A stretch of 64,000 nt of DNA from Sphingobacterium sp. (GCA_031277685.1 JAITLV010000162.1:31383-95382), one strand, 5' to 3'. Counted from the stretch's first letter, positions 1-9,739 are shown. Notes: generated by a model from the letters alone, not told the origin. Made by a program: numbers and translations.

Positions 1-142
1 CATGCAGCTTACGCATTATAAAAGCATCCTCCTTTTGACGATCTGTTAATTGATTATCTGGCATATCACTGTATGTCTTCAAACTAATGTAGAAATTTTT
101 TATTAAATTCTTTAGGGGATGTAAAGAATTTATTGGAGGCAT
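1..142 (-). CDS. Partial unknown protein running off the left edge
   Basis: An ATG at 142 (minus strand) opens a frame that stays open for about 47 codons to the window edge. The translation is protein-like and charged, with segments such as LTDRQKEDAFIMRKLH, which looks helical. The frame is also open about 15 codons further upstream, to a TAG at 188-190. I do not recognise the family. One guess is the linker ahead of an AraC-type DNA-binding domain, because the fragment just upstream on the same strand is AraC-like, but this is only a guess. The rest of the gene lies outside the window, so reality and function stay uncertain. Confidence 0.35.
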   Translation of the reverse strand, partial: MPPINSLHPLKNLIKNFYISLKTYSDMPDNQLTDRQKEDAFIMRKLH

Positions 143-192
143 TGGCTTAAGTTTTACTTCAAATGCTATAGTTTCCGATATTTGGTTCTATG

Positions 193-285
193 CTACTCCA
201 GATATTCTGAGGGCATGCGTCCATAATATTGTCGAAATGCTGCTGAAAAATAATCATCTGCTCCCATCTCAGGTCCTTTGAACCG
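193..285 (-). pseudogene. C-terminal remnant of an AraC-type regulator
   Basis: The minus-strand frame ending at the TAG at 193-195 encodes about 30 residues. They contain DDYFSAAFRQYYGRMPSEY, a close match to the last helix-turn-helix of the AraC family (pattern YF-x-x-xF-x-x-xxG-x-xPSEY). The frame is closed by a TAA at 286-288, so only this tail survives in frame. No matching upstream HTH half could be followed in the other two frames. I read it as the debris of a deleted or frameshifted regulator. Confidence 0.45.
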
Positions 286-498
286 TTACGAATCATCCGA
301 ATTTGCCGTGAACAGTATGACAGAGATGTGGGAGGTAAAAATCATTTTTTCTATCAGCGGTGGGAAAGCGTATCCAGATAGCTAAACACATCATTATTCT
401 GATTGCGAAAAATTGGATACGCCCGATCGAATTTTGCATGATATAACCTATGTTTAAAGATATTTATTATCTTGCAAACAGCAACGCAGCAAATAACC

Positions 499-1050
499 AT
501 GTTTCTTAAACTACTGACGGAAGAACAGAAAAGGGGAATAGCAATAGATCGGGATGAACCCATTTTTAAAGCTTTTTTTGTGGCTAATTTGAGGTCATTG
601 GAAGATTATGCTTTCAATTTTGTAAAAGATGAACATGTTGCTGAGGATATTGCTTCTGAAATCATGTGGAAAATGTGGCATTTGGGCTCTGATTTAATGT
701 CCATTGCGTCTATAGAATCCTATCTGACACGTGCGGTAAAGAATAAATGCCTCAATTATTTACGTGTGCAACAAGCGCTCCTTGTCGGACACGATGAACT
801 GGCAAACTATGCAAGTTCCGATTATCCCAGTCCGGAGGATGCTCTTATTTCAACCGAAAAAATTAGGCACATCAAACAGGCTATCGAAGCGCTTCCCCCA
901 AAGACCCAGCAAGCTTTTATATTGGTCAAAGATGAAAACCATAGCTATAAGGAGGCCGCCAACATCATGGGGATTTCTACCAAAACCATCGACCGCCATA
1001 TACAGATAGCCCTCCAAAAACTGTGGGACTCCATAAAATTTAAAAAATAA
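499..1050 (+). CDS. ECF (sigma-70 family) RNA polymerase sigma factor of PUL 1
   Basis: An ECF sigma factor of about 183 residues. Region 2 is visible in the stretch with FNFVKDEHVAEDIASEIMWK and in the YLTRAVKNKCLNYLR segment. Region 4 is visible as ALPPKTQQAF followed by the helix-turn-helix SYKEAANIMGISTKTIDRHI. It should bind core polymerase and direct it to the susC promoter when released by the FecR protein encoded next. The ATG at 499 is preferred; a TTG at 472 in the same frame would add nine residues. It heads PUL 1, with the FecR gene starting 58 bp downstream on the same strand. Confidence 0.9.
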   Translation: MFLKLLTEEQKRGIAIDRDEPIFKAFFVANLRSLEDYAFNFVKDEHVAEDIASEIMWKMWHLGSDLMSIASIESYLTRAVKNKCLNYLRVQQALLVGHDELANYASSDYPSPEDALISTEKIRHIKQAIEALPPKTQQAFILVKDENHSYKEAANIMGISTKTIDRHIQIALQKLWDSIKFKK

Positions 1051-1108
1051 TTTATTCCTTATTGGGGATTTTGCGATTTCGATGTGTCATTAAGGATTCA
1101 GGCTTTAT

Positions 1109-2194
1109 ATGATGCAAGCAAACGAGGAAGAATATTATTTAGAATTATTAAATAAACACTTGAAGGGTACACTCTCACCTGAGGAGCGTGAGACATTGGA
1201 TATTTTGGTGAAAAATGATTCCAATAAGGCCTTTTTTTTTAAATATCTAAACGATAGTCAAGAGCATGCAGAAGCAAAGTTAAGGGCTGAAATAATTTAT
1301 GAAAAAACACAACCGAACGATTTATACTTAAAAACTTCTCCCGCCCAAAATCCACCTATTATCCGAAAAATCTGGAAAAAGTATATTTCCATTGCAGCTG
1401 CTTGCTTGGTTTGCCTTGTCGGATTATGGTGGTTCTCCAATAAATCCCAGACAGCCATGGCAGTCAGCGGTGAATGGGAACAAATCGTGGCAGGCAAAGG
1501 TGAACGCAAATTTTTTCGGATGAGCGATGGCACAGAAATTTGGTTAAACAGCGAAAGTACCTTGCGGGTAAAAAAAGGCTATGGCAAGAAGCATCGCATC
1601 ATAGCACTAAAAGGAGAAGCCTACTTTTCGGTTGCCAAAAATAAGAAACTACCATTGCATGTATATGCTTCAGGAAATGAAATAGAAGTATTGGGAACTG
1701 TCTTCAATGTAAGAGCTTATCCCGAAGAAAAAAAGATGGCAACATCCTTAATCGAAGGAAAGGTAAAACTGCATATCAATGGCGAAGATGGCAAACGTGA
1801 CTATTCAATGAACCCCGGCGACAAGGTAGAAATCCCCAATAAGCAAGTCGCTGAACAAAACAAAAAGGTTTCTTTTAAGGAAGATGTTGTATCCTCCCGA
1901 ATTGTTGCAGACGATGTGGACTATAAAAAGATCACTCTAGAGAATGAGGAAGTCCCTGAACTCTTGTGGGTTAAAAACAAATTAGTTTTTAATGACGATC
2001 CATTGGAAGATATGGTAAAAAAGATGGAACGCTGGTACAATAGAACTATTATAATTGAAAACGACCGTTTAAAAAAAGAATCATTTTCGGGTGTTTTTGA
2101 AGAGCGAACCTGCGAGCAAGTCTTGAATTTATTGCAACAAACTGGAGGAAACTTTAAATATACAGTTGAAGATGGAATTATCTATATAAAATAA
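1109..2194 (+). CDS. FecR-family anti-sigma factor of PUL 1
   Basis: A 361-residue inner-membrane anti-sigma factor. It has a cytoplasmic N-terminal sigma-binding part (about 1-90), one membrane segment (about 93-109, SIAAACLVCLVGLWW), a periplasmic FecR domain with the typical DGTEIWLNSESTL and GEAYFSV motifs, and a C-terminal DUF4974-type domain. By analogy with FecR, it holds the sigma factor encoded just upstream until its periplasmic part is contacted by the STN domain of the substrate-loaded SusC. The 134-bp gap to susC holds an antisense terminator, described separately. Confidence 0.9.
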   Translation: MMQANEEEYYLELLNKHLKGTLSPEERETLDILVKNDSNKAFFFKYLNDSQEHAEAKLRAEIIYEKTQPNDLYLKTSPAQNPPIIRKIWKKYISIAAACLVCLVGLWWFSNKSQTAMAVSGEWEQIVAGKGERKFFRMSDGTEIWLNSESTLRVKKGYGKKHRIIALKGEAYFSVAKNKKLPLHVYASGNEIEVLGTVFNVRAYPEEKKMATSLIEGKVKLHINGEDGKRDYSMNPGDKVEIPNKQVAEQNKKVSFKEDVVSSRIVADDVDYKKITLENEEVPELLWVKNKLVFNDDPLEDMVKKMERWYNRTIIIENDRLKKESFSGVFEERTCEQVLNLLQQTGGNFKYTVEDGIIYIK

Positions 2195-2220
2195 CCACAT
2201 ATGACATAAAGAAACTATAT

Positions 2221-2315
2221 AAAAACAACAAGGGTATACCCAGAAGATATACCCCAAAATGTTAACCATGAGCATCGTGCCCTAGGAAAGTAAGATGCTC
2301 TATTGATCAATTTTA
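2221..2315 (-). ncRNA. Candidate cis-antisense sRNA over the susC leader of PUL 1
   Basis: On the strand opposite to susC, a hairpin GGGTATA/TATACCC (2232-2238 with 2248-2254, loop 9) is followed by TTGTTGTTTTT (2231 to 2221), giving an intrinsic terminator only in the antisense direction. A near-consensus promoter box TACTTTTA (2329 to 2322, one base off TAnnTTTG) overlaps the susC start codon. A second stem, GAGCATC/GATGCTC (2270-2276 with 2294-2300), lies inside the predicted RNA of about 95 nt. The start is estimated from the box, and no good -33 TTG is seen. Three other PULs in this window have the same layout, which is the main support. Confidence 0.45.
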
Positions 2316-2328
2316 AACTTTTAAAAGT

Positions 2329-5300
2329 ATGAAAAAAAACTCACATGCTCAAATTCATGTGCCAATCCCCTATTACCTAAAATGGCTCCTCATGATTAAG
2401 TTAACGGTGTTCATTTTGATGGTTTTTTCTTGCAATTTGTTTGCAGGACCATCAAAAGCTCAAGGAACTATTTCTGTTCGCTACAACGAAATATCATTAA
2501 AAAATCTACTGCTGTCAATTGAAGAACAGACTGACGTTTCTTTTATTTACAATGATAATCTCATTCGGCACATTCGGATAAAAAATGTCGATGTTTATAA
2601 CAAACCCTGGAGCAAAGTTTTATTCCCGCTATTGGAAGAAGAAGGACTGACTGCAGATTTTGTAAAAGACAATCGTGTATTACTGCGCAAAAAAGCATCC
2701 CAACAAGAATTGGTCGCATCAGGTACAGTGACCGATGAGCAGGGAAAACCTTTGGCATCGGTTTCAGTAAAGCAAAAAGGAACCTCGCGGGCAACTCTTT
2801 CCAACAGTGATGGTCAATTTTCGCTTGTGGTGGATAAAGATGATGCTGTACTCCAGTTTACCTACGTTGGTTATCTAACGAAAGAACAGTCTTTCCAACG
2901 GGGGAATATCAATATTATATTAAAGCAAGACTTAACTCAGCTCGAAGAAGTTGTTGTGGTCGGTTACGGTACACAGAAAAAGGTCAATTTAACAGGAGCC
3001 GTTTCGTCAATCTCAGGAGATGAAATGGTCAAGCGCCCCGTTACCAATCCAAGTACGATGCTGCAAGGACAGATGCCCGGTGTGCGTATTGTACAGGGAC
3101 TTGGACAACCCGGCAGTGAAGGGGTTCAGATCCGGGTGCGTGGACAGGGTACCTATAGTGCGGCTGGATCAGATCCCTTGGTCTTGATTGATGGCGTTCC
3201 GGGCTCACTCTCCGCATTAAACGCAAATGATATTGAAAGTGTATCGGTATTAAAGGATGCGGCATCCGCATCTATCTATGGAGCAAGAGCTGCTAATGGT
3301 GTTGTTCTTGTAACAACCAAGTCTGGTAAGGAAGGTGGATTCAAGATTAATTATAATACCAATCTAGGATTTCATTCACCGACGAAAATGCTAAAGATTG
3401 TGACCAATTCTGCAGAGTACATGGAATTGACCAATGAGGCAAAAACAAACTCTGGAATTTCTACTGGGCTATATACCGAAGAGATGATTAATTCCTACCG
3501 CAATGCTACCGATAGAACAAAGTACCCCAACTTCGATTGGTTGGATTATATGTTCAATACAGCAACGGTCCAAAACCACAGTTTATCATTGAATGGTGGA
3601 AATAAAGGAACGACTTATAATATTACCGCCGGGTATATAGATCAACCGGGTACAATGAAAGGATTTAACTTTGAAAAATATAATTTCAGGACAAATATTA
3701 AGTCGAGTCTAAAAGATTGGGTAACTGTGGGCGTAAACCTCGCCATGGAAAAAGGGAATCAACGAAATCCAAGACAAAGCCAAGATGATGCATTTTTATC
3801 AACCTTAGCACAAGCACCTACTTATGCACCGTTTTTGCCTGATGGACGCTATGTAAGTTCGGCCTATAATTTTGAAAGTTATAACAAGAACATGGTCGCT
3901 ATTGTGGAGAATGATGTCCTTCGAAAAACAACCAACTATGATATTTCCTCGCAGTTGTGGGCAGACATTAAGCTCACCAAGGGACTTCAATGGTATTCCA
4001 AACTTGCGGTGAACCTAGGGGATGTCTCTTATAAAGACTGGCGACCGGTAGTGAATCTTTACAATTTCCATTCTGGGGATTTTACGCGGACATTGGATGT
4101 AGGGGGCGAAGGTTTAATTTCCAATAATAGCAGAAATTATTATACAAATTTGTTCTCCTATTTGAAATACGATTTCAACATCGCCCAGAAACATAATTTT
4201 GCTGTACAAGCCGGATATAGCCAAGAATACAATAACTATCAATACTTACAGGGATACCGTCAAAAATATATCACAAACAATCTTCATGAACTAAATGCCG
4301 GCACGGCAGCTATTCAGACAAACGAAGGCAATACGACGGAATGGGCGCTACAATCTTTCTTTGGACGATTGAATTACAATTTTTCAGAGAAATATTTGTT
4401 AGAAGCAAATATCCGCTACGATGGAACATCAAGAATTACAAAAGGCAGCCGTTGGGGCTTTTTTCCTTCATTCTCCGCCGGATGGAGGGTATCTGAAGAA
4501 GAATTTATAAAAAATGCAGATTTCAGCTGGTTGACAGATTTAAAATTTAGAGGTTCTTATGGTCTCTTAGGTAATCAAAATATCAACATTGATATAGGTT
4601 ATGCCTTTCCCTACCCCTACCAGGATTTATTGGATTTTACTGGAGATTATCCATTTGACAACGCTGTCCTGAGTCCTGGAGTAGCACAATCTGCTCTTTC
4701 CAACTCGTCCATAAAATGGGAGTCCACCGCTGTTGCCGATTTCGGTGTAGACATTCGCTTGTTCAATAAACTGAATATTACTTATGATTGGTACAGAAAG
4801 CATACCTCCGACATTCTGCGTCAAGCACAGGTAACCGGTGCATTAGGATTATCAGCGCCTTTTATTAATAGTGGCGATATGTTGAATACTGGCCACGAAC
4901 TCGCTGTCCAATATAATGACCGCATTCATGAAGGTAGGTTTGAAGGATTAACCTTTGGTGGTGGTTTTTATATAGATAAGTTTAAAAATAAACTTATCAA
5001 ATTTGGTACACGGGAAATTGATGGTTATCAAATCCGCGAGAATAACCTTCCATACAATTCCTTTTACATGCTGGAAGTTGTCGGTATCTTCCAAACACCG
5101 GAAGAAATAGCCAACTCCCCAAAACAATTTTCAGGTGAGTTTCGTCCCGGAGATTTCAAATACCGGGATGTAAATGGTGACAATGTCATTAATAACGATG
5201 ATCGTACCATTATTCCGGGCAGATTTCCAAAATTTGAGTATGCTTTTAACGGGAATATTGCCTGGAAAGGCATAGACGTTTCCTTTTTATTGCAGGGTGT

Positions 5301-5709
5301 ACAAGGCCGGAAAATTTTTACAGACGGATGGGGCTTGGAACCTTTTATACAGGGAACACCGCCAACGGTAGATTTTGTCAACAACCGCTGGACTGGAGCG
5401 GGTAGCACAAATGAAAACCCGCGCTTATATTATGGTTGGGACGGAACAAATCCAAACAGAAGACCAAGTACATGGTATCTGCAAGATGCATCTTTCTTAC
5501 GCCTGAAAAACCTTACTGTAGGCTACACACTTCCTCAACAACTTACGTCACGGGTGAATATCAATCGCGTCAGACTTTATTTCGCAGGCGATAATCTTTT
5601 CACCAAGACCAAGTTTAAGGGGCTTGATCCAGAACGATCAGGTGATGGCAGATTTGCACAATATCCGCAAAATAAGATTATTTCGTTCGGACTAAATGTT
5701 GAATTCTAA
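2329..5709 (+). CDS. SusC/RagA-family TonB-dependent outer-membrane transporter with STN domain (PUL 1)
   Basis: A 1126-residue outer-membrane transporter for a glycan or oligosaccharide. After a signal sequence (about 1-45) comes an STN signalling domain (about 50-125, SFIYNDNLI). It is followed by a carboxypeptidase-D-like plug-preceding domain (SGTVTDEQGKPLASVSVKQK) and a TonB-dependent plug with the SusC hallmark VVVVGYGTQKK, then the beta-barrel ending in ISFGLNVEF with a terminal aromatic. The STN domain fits the sigma/FecR pair upstream: it would signal substrate uptake across the periplasm. SusD follows after 12 bp. Length is normal for the family. Confidence 0.95.
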   Translation: MKKNSHAQIHVPIPYYLKWLLMIKLTVFILMVFSCNLFAGPSKAQGTISVRYNEISLKNLLLSIEEQTDVSFIYNDNLIRHIRIKNVDVYNKPWSKVLFPLLEEEGLTADFVKDNRVLLRKKASQQELVASGTVTDEQGKPLASVSVKQKGTSRATLSNSDGQFSLVVDKDDAVLQFTYVGYLTKEQSFQRGNINIILKQDLTQLEEVVVVGYGTQKKVNLTGAVSSISGDEMVKRPVTNPSTMLQGQMPGVRIVQGLGQPGSEGVQIRVRGQGTYSAAGSDPLVLIDGVPGSLSALNANDIESVSVLKDAASASIYGARAANGVVLVTTKSGKEGGFKINYNTNLGFHSPTKMLKIVTNSAEYMELTNEAKTNSGISTGLYTEEMINSYRNATDRTKYPNFDWLDYMFNTATVQNHSLSLNGGNKGTTYNITAGYIDQPGTMKGFNFEKYNFRTNIKSSLKDWVTVGVNLAMEKGNQRNPRQSQDDAFLSTLAQAPTYAPFLPDGRYVSSAYNFESYNKNMVAIVENDVLRKTTNYDISSQLWADIKLTKGLQWYSKLAVNLGDVSYKDWRPVVNLYNFHSGDFTRTLDVGGEGLISNNSRNYYTNLFSYLKYDFNIAQKHNFAVQAGYSQEYNNYQYLQGYRQKYITNNLHELNAGTAAIQTNEGNTTEWALQSFFGRLNYNFSEKYLLEANIRYDGTSRITKGSRWGFFPSFSAGWRVSEEEFIKNADFSWLTDLKFRGSYGLLGNQNINIDIGYAFPYPYQDLLDFTGDYPFDNAVLSPGVAQSALSNSSIKWESTAVADFGVDIRLFNKLNITYDWYRKHTSDILRQAQVTGALGLSAPFINSGDMLNTGHELAVQYNDRIHEGRFEGLTFGGGFYIDKFKNKLIKFGTREIDGYQIRENNLPYNSFYMLEVVGIFQTPEEIANSPKQFSGEFRPGDFKYRDVNGDNVINNDDRTIIPGRFPKFEYAFNGNIAWKGIDVSFLLQGVQGRKIFTDGWGLEPFIQGTPPTVDFVNNRWTGAGSTNENPRLYYGWDGTNPNRRPSTWYLQDASFLRLKNLTVGYTLPQQLTSRVNINRVRLYFAGDNLFTKTKFKGLDPERSGDGRFAQYPQNKIISFGLNVEF

Positions 5710-5721
5710 ATAAGGGATAAA

Positions 5722-7263
5722 ATGAAAAAAATTATATATATACTGATTGGGGCTTTAAGTTTGACAGCTTGTAGTGACCTCGACTTAAATCCAAATGACA
5801 GACCTTCTTCGGGCACTTTCTGGCAGACCCCACAAGATTTTGACCTCGCGTTGACCGCAAGTTACGGCAGTCTGCAGCGCAGCGGCTATTCTACGGCATT
5901 GCCCTGCTGGGATAATCTGACAGACAATGCTTATGGTCAACATGCCGAGGGACAATATGGAATGACAACCAATATGGTTCAGGGAACCATAGACGCTACT
6001 TCAACAGGTTTTGTTTACAATACTTACCTGGAAGCATTAGCAGGCGTCGCTCGCGTCAATATTTTTCTGAATAAACTGAAGGAATTTACTGGATTTGATG
6101 AAAATACGAAAAAACGCTACGAAGCTGAAGGTCGTATGATACGCGCATTTTACTATAGTTTTCTTTATCGTGGCTATGGAGAAGTGCCCATTGTCAGTGA
6201 GCCGTTGACACTCGAAACACAATATCAGGCAAAAAAACCTGCCGACGATGTATATCAGTTTATGATGGGCGACATTGATTTTGCTATTGCAAACTTATCG
6301 GATATAACATATAAAGAAGCAAAAGGAAAATGGACGAAAAATGCTGCAAAGGCATATAAGGCACGTATGATTTTATACACGGCCTACAATGATGCAGGGC
6401 AGATGATCCAGGCTAAAATGAACGAAGCTAAAACATTGCTGAGTGAAATCGCTGGTTATTCGCTGGCCAATGACTTTCGCGATAATTTTAATGATCCAGC
6501 GCAGGAAACTTCACCCGAGATTATGATGTCGGTTAAATTCTTGGCTCCGAATGCGTCATCATCCGCAGATATGTGGTATGCAGACTGGCTCGTTGTGAGT
6601 CCATTGATTAATTTAATCGAGGAATTTGAAATGTTGGATGGCAGTCCTGGTTTAGCTGTTCCGAAGAAAGGAACAAGTAAGTTCACTGTAAATTCCGAAA
6701 TTTTCACGAACGCATCCTCGGCAAACCGCGATTCACGTTTGGCAAAAACAGTTTTCATTGACAAATATGTAATCAATGGAGTAGAATATACCCCGGGCAA
6801 TGCAAGACCTACGGGTGTTGGATTAAGCAAGTTTTTGTCTCACAATCAAATTGCCCCATTTGGCTATAGTACATTAAGCCAACAAGACTGGGTCATTATG
6901 CGTTATGCAGATGTTTTATTGATGCTTGCAGAAGTCGAAAACGAACTGAACGGCCCTACCGCGCTGGTTTATACATCGGTTGACGCAGTTCGCAAGCGCG
7001 CGGGTATGCCAAAGCTATCCCAAAATCTATCCAAAGAAGCTATGCGGCAAAAAATACGTCATGAAAGACGGGTAGAGCTTGCTTTTGAAGGTGAACATTA
7101 TTTTGATCTGAAAAGATGGAAAACAGCTAAAACAGTATTGAATGCTGTTCAAGATGCACCAATAGTTTACAAATTTGAGGACAAACATTACCTATGGCCT
7201 CTGCCACAATCCGAGATTGACAAAAACCAGGGAATTCTCACCCAAAACCCCAATTATAAATAA
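5722..7263 (+). CDS. SusD/RagB-family surface glycan-binding lipoprotein (PUL 1)
   Basis: A 513-residue lipoprotein with a lipobox ending in LTACS (Cys17). It is the lid and binding partner of the SusC encoded 12 bp upstream. Family features include the early NPNDRPSSGTFW segment, the TPR-like helices around YEAEGRMIRAFYYSFLYRGYG, and the C-terminal RHERRVELAFEGEHYFDLKRW block shared by nearly all SusD proteins. It should sit on the outer face of the outer membrane. A terminator-like hairpin follows the stop codon before the fucosidase gene. Confidence 0.95.
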   Translation: MKKIIYILIGALSLTACSDLDLNPNDRPSSGTFWQTPQDFDLALTASYGSLQRSGYSTALPCWDNLTDNAYGQHAEGQYGMTTNMVQGTIDATSTGFVYNTYLEALAGVARVNIFLNKLKEFTGFDENTKKRYEAEGRMIRAFYYSFLYRGYGEVPIVSEPLTLETQYQAKKPADDVYQFMMGDIDFAIANLSDITYKEAKGKWTKNAAKAYKARMILYTAYNDAGQMIQAKMNEAKTLLSEIAGYSLANDFRDNFNDPAQETSPEIMMSVKFLAPNASSSADMWYADWLVVSPLINLIEEFEMLDGSPGLAVPKKGTSKFTVNSEIFTNASSANRDSRLAKTVFIDKYVINGVEYTPGNARPTGVGLSKFLSHNQIAPFGYSTLSQQDWVIMRYADVLLMLAEVENELNGPTALVYTSVDAVRKRAGMPKLSQNLSKEAMRQKIRHERRVELAFEGEHYFDLKRWKTAKTVLNAVQDAPIVYKFEDKHYLWPLPQSEIDKNQGILTQNPNYK

Positions 7264-7271
7264 CAATCGAG

Positions 7272-7306
7272 AAAAGATGCCCACAACGTATTTGGGCATC
7301 TTTTTT
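7272..7306 (+). terminator. Intrinsic terminator or attenuator between susD and the GH95 gene
   Basis: A perfect 12-bp stem, AAAAGATGCCCA (7272-7283) with TGGGCATCTTTT (7293-7304), has a 9-nt loop and a run of six T. It lies inside the operon, between susD and the fucosidase start at 7337, so it probably lowers fucosidase expression relative to SusCD, or lets the fucosidase use its own promoter. Confidence 0.8.
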
Positions 7307-7336
7307 ATCCATTCACGATTTAAAGAACACATCGCG

Positions 7337-9739
7337 ATGAAAAGGAATCTATTAACCTTTTTTATAACCATATTAACGCTTTCGGTTTGGGCCCAGCAAC
7401 CCAACAAATTGGCCCTGCGCTATCATGAACCAGCAACAACATGGGAAGAAACACTTCCTTTGGGCAATGGCCGTATCGGCATGATGCCCGATGGGGGAAT
7501 TGACAGTGAGCATATTGTATTGAATGATATAAGCATGTGGTCTGGCAGTGTAGATCCGACAGCAGTAAACCAGGACGCACATACCTATTTACAGGATATC
7601 CAGCAGCTTCTTCTCGCAGGCAAAAATATAGAAGCACAGAAGCTGATGTATGCCAACTTCCGCAGTGGAGGTCTCGGCTCGGCCTTTGGTCAGGGAAAAG
7701 ACGCGCCCTATGGCTCTTTTCAGATGCTCGGAAATATGTCCATCCGGTATATATACCCTTCTTCGGAGAAAACTACGAACTACGAGCGCGCACTTTCATT
7801 GAATGATGCTGTCGCCACAACAAAATTTACAAAAGGCGGTATCAGCTACCAACGTGAATATTTTGCTTCACATGCCAATGACATACTTGGTACCCGGATG
7901 ACTGCAGATAAGAAAAAATCTATTTCACTTGACCTTAGCCTCAATAGGCCCGAACGGGCAAAAGTATGGGTGAAAGACAATACCCTATTTATGACGGGGC
8001 AGTTAAACGATGGGAATAACGGTACCAAAGGTGTACAGTATATCACAAAGTTACAAGTACTCCAAAAGGGCGGGACTTTGATCGCAGGCGACAGTTCTCT
8101 TGCTGTCAAGTCTGCGGATGAGGTGATTGTTTTGATTTCCACCTCCACCGATATGCTCGATAAAGACTACAAAGGAACCGTGGCTAATTTATTAACAAAA
8201 GCAGCAAAGCATTCATTCGACAAATTAAAACAGCAGCATATCGCAGCATATCAGGAAAAATTTAATCGCGTTGAACTACATTTAGGCCTGCAGGACAATA
8301 CGGCCTCTACCCCATCCCGACTGGTTCGTTTTCAGTCTAGTGATGACCCCGCTTTTGCGGCCTTATATTTTCAGTTTGGACGTTATCTCATGATCAGTGG
8401 AACGAATGAAAAATCACTACCCCTTAATTTGCAGGGTCTCTGGGCAAATCAGGTGCAGACACCATGGAACGGAGACTACCACTTGAACATCAATCTGCAG
8501 ATGAACTATTGGCCAGCAGAAGTCTGTAATCTTTCAGAACTCCATAAGCCTCTGATTGATTTCACAAGATCCTTGGTACCATCCGGACAAACCTCAGCGA
8601 GAGAATTTTACGGCGCTCAAGGATGGATAGCTCATATGATGACTAATCCCTGGAAATTTACTGCACCTGGTGAACACGCGTCATGGGGAGCCACCAATAC
8701 AGGCGGGGCATGGTTGTGTTCACACCTGTGGGAACATTATAGTTTTACGCAGGATAAAGACTATTTACGGACTATCTATCCAGTACTTACTGGTGCAGCT
8801 GATTTTTTCCTGAGCAGTATGATTGCCGAACCCAAACAGGGTTGGTTGGTAACAGCTCCATCAAGCTCTCCCGAAAATGGTTTCTATTTGCCCGGAAGCA
8901 AAGAGCCGGTATATGTTTGTATGGGACCGACCATGGACGTGCAGATTACCCGCGAACTGTTTACAAATATTCTCGCCGCTGCAGAAATTTTGGGTATAAC
9001 AGATCAATATACAGCCAAAATCAAAACAGTATTACCCAAGCTCCCTCCTATGCAGATCAGTCCGAAAGGATATTTACAGGAATGGCTTGAAGATTATCAA
9101 GAGGTCGAACCTCACCACCGTCATGTATCCCATCTCTACGGGCTATATCCTTCCAACCAAATTTCTCCTAGCTCAACCCCTGCGTTGGCCGCTGCTGCCC
9201 GGGAAACACTGAATCGTCGTGGAGATGAAGGTACGGGCTGGTCAAGAGCCTGGAAAATCAATTTTTGGGCAAGGCTACATGATGGTAATCGTGCCTATAA
9301 ATTATTAAAAAGTTTACTGGAGCCAACCGCTGGCAATGAAATAAAGATGAACAGTGGTGGTGGAACATATCCTAATTTATTTTGCGCGCATCCACCGTTT
9401 CAAATAGATGGCAACTTTGGCGGAACAGCAGGTATCGCGGAGATGCTTATCCAAAGTCAAAATGGGTATATTGAAGTGCTTCCTTCGCTTCCTGATGTAT
9501 GGGCGAATGGAAATTTTAAAGGTTTCCGTGTACGTGGAGGCGCAGAGGTAAGCGTAGCTTGGGTGAACAAGAAAATCACTACCCTAACCTTAAAAGCTTC
9601 TTTAAAAAACAGCTTCAAGCTGAAGGTTCCGGAATACATTAGCACGATCAAACAGGGCGAAAAAACACTGTCCATCGACAATGGTTTTGTCGAAATCCAG
9701 CTGAACAAAGGCGAGCATGCTAAGCTTGAAATGATTTAA
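7337..9739 (+). CDS. GH95 alpha-L-fucosidase
   Basis: About 800 residues with a signal peptide (MKRNLLTFFITILTLSVWAQ). It is a family GH95 enzyme, expected to release alpha-1,2-linked L-fucose with inversion. The N-terminal beta domain starts with the family signature around LPLGNGRIGMMPDGG. The (alpha/alpha)6 barrel carries NLQGLWANQVQTPWNGDYH, the DYHLNINLQMNYWPAE segment with the paired Asn residues known to act in catalysis, the SSSPEN segment likely holding the acid Glu, HRHVSHLYGLYPSNQ, and QIDGNFGGTAGIAEM. The ATG at 7337 is chosen because it gives a clean signal peptide; an in-frame upstream start at 7175 would overlap susD by 89 bp. It is the only carbohydrase of PUL 1. Confidence 0.93.
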   Translation: MKRNLLTFFITILTLSVWAQQPNKLALRYHEPATTWEETLPLGNGRIGMMPDGGIDSEHIVLNDISMWSGSVDPTAVNQDAHTYLQDIQQLLLAGKNIEAQKLMYANFRSGGLGSAFGQGKDAPYGSFQMLGNMSIRYIYPSSEKTTNYERALSLNDAVATTKFTKGGISYQREYFASHANDILGTRMTADKKKSISLDLSLNRPERAKVWVKDNTLFMTGQLNDGNNGTKGVQYITKLQVLQKGGTLIAGDSSLAVKSADEVIVLISTSTDMLDKDYKGTVANLLTKAAKHSFDKLKQQHIAAYQEKFNRVELHLGLQDNTASTPSRLVRFQSSDDPAFAALYFQFGRYLMISGTNEKSLPLNLQGLWANQVQTPWNGDYHLNINLQMNYWPAEVCNLSELHKPLIDFTRSLVPSGQTSAREFYGAQGWIAHMMTNPWKFTAPGEHASWGATNTGGAWLCSHLWEHYSFTQDKDYLRTIYPVLTGAADFFLSSMIAEPKQGWLVTAPSSSPENGFYLPGSKEPVYVCMGPTMDVQITRELFTNILAAAEILGITDQYTAKIKTVLPKLPPMQISPKGYLQEWLEDYQEVEPHHRHVSHLYGLYPSNQISPSSTPALAAAARETLNRRGDEGTGWSRAWKINFWARLHDGNRAYKLLKSLLEPTAGNEIKMNSGGGTYPNLFCAHPPFQIDGNFGGTAGIAEMLIQSQNGYIEVLPSLPDVWANGNFKGFRVRGGAEVSVAWVNKKITTLTLKASLKNSFKLKVPEYISTIKQGEKTLSIDNGFVEIQLNKGEHAKLEMI

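Noticed and set aside
7175..7336. Upstream extension of the GH95 gene into susD
   Set aside because: The added residues lack protein character and would hide the clear signal peptide starting at 7337.
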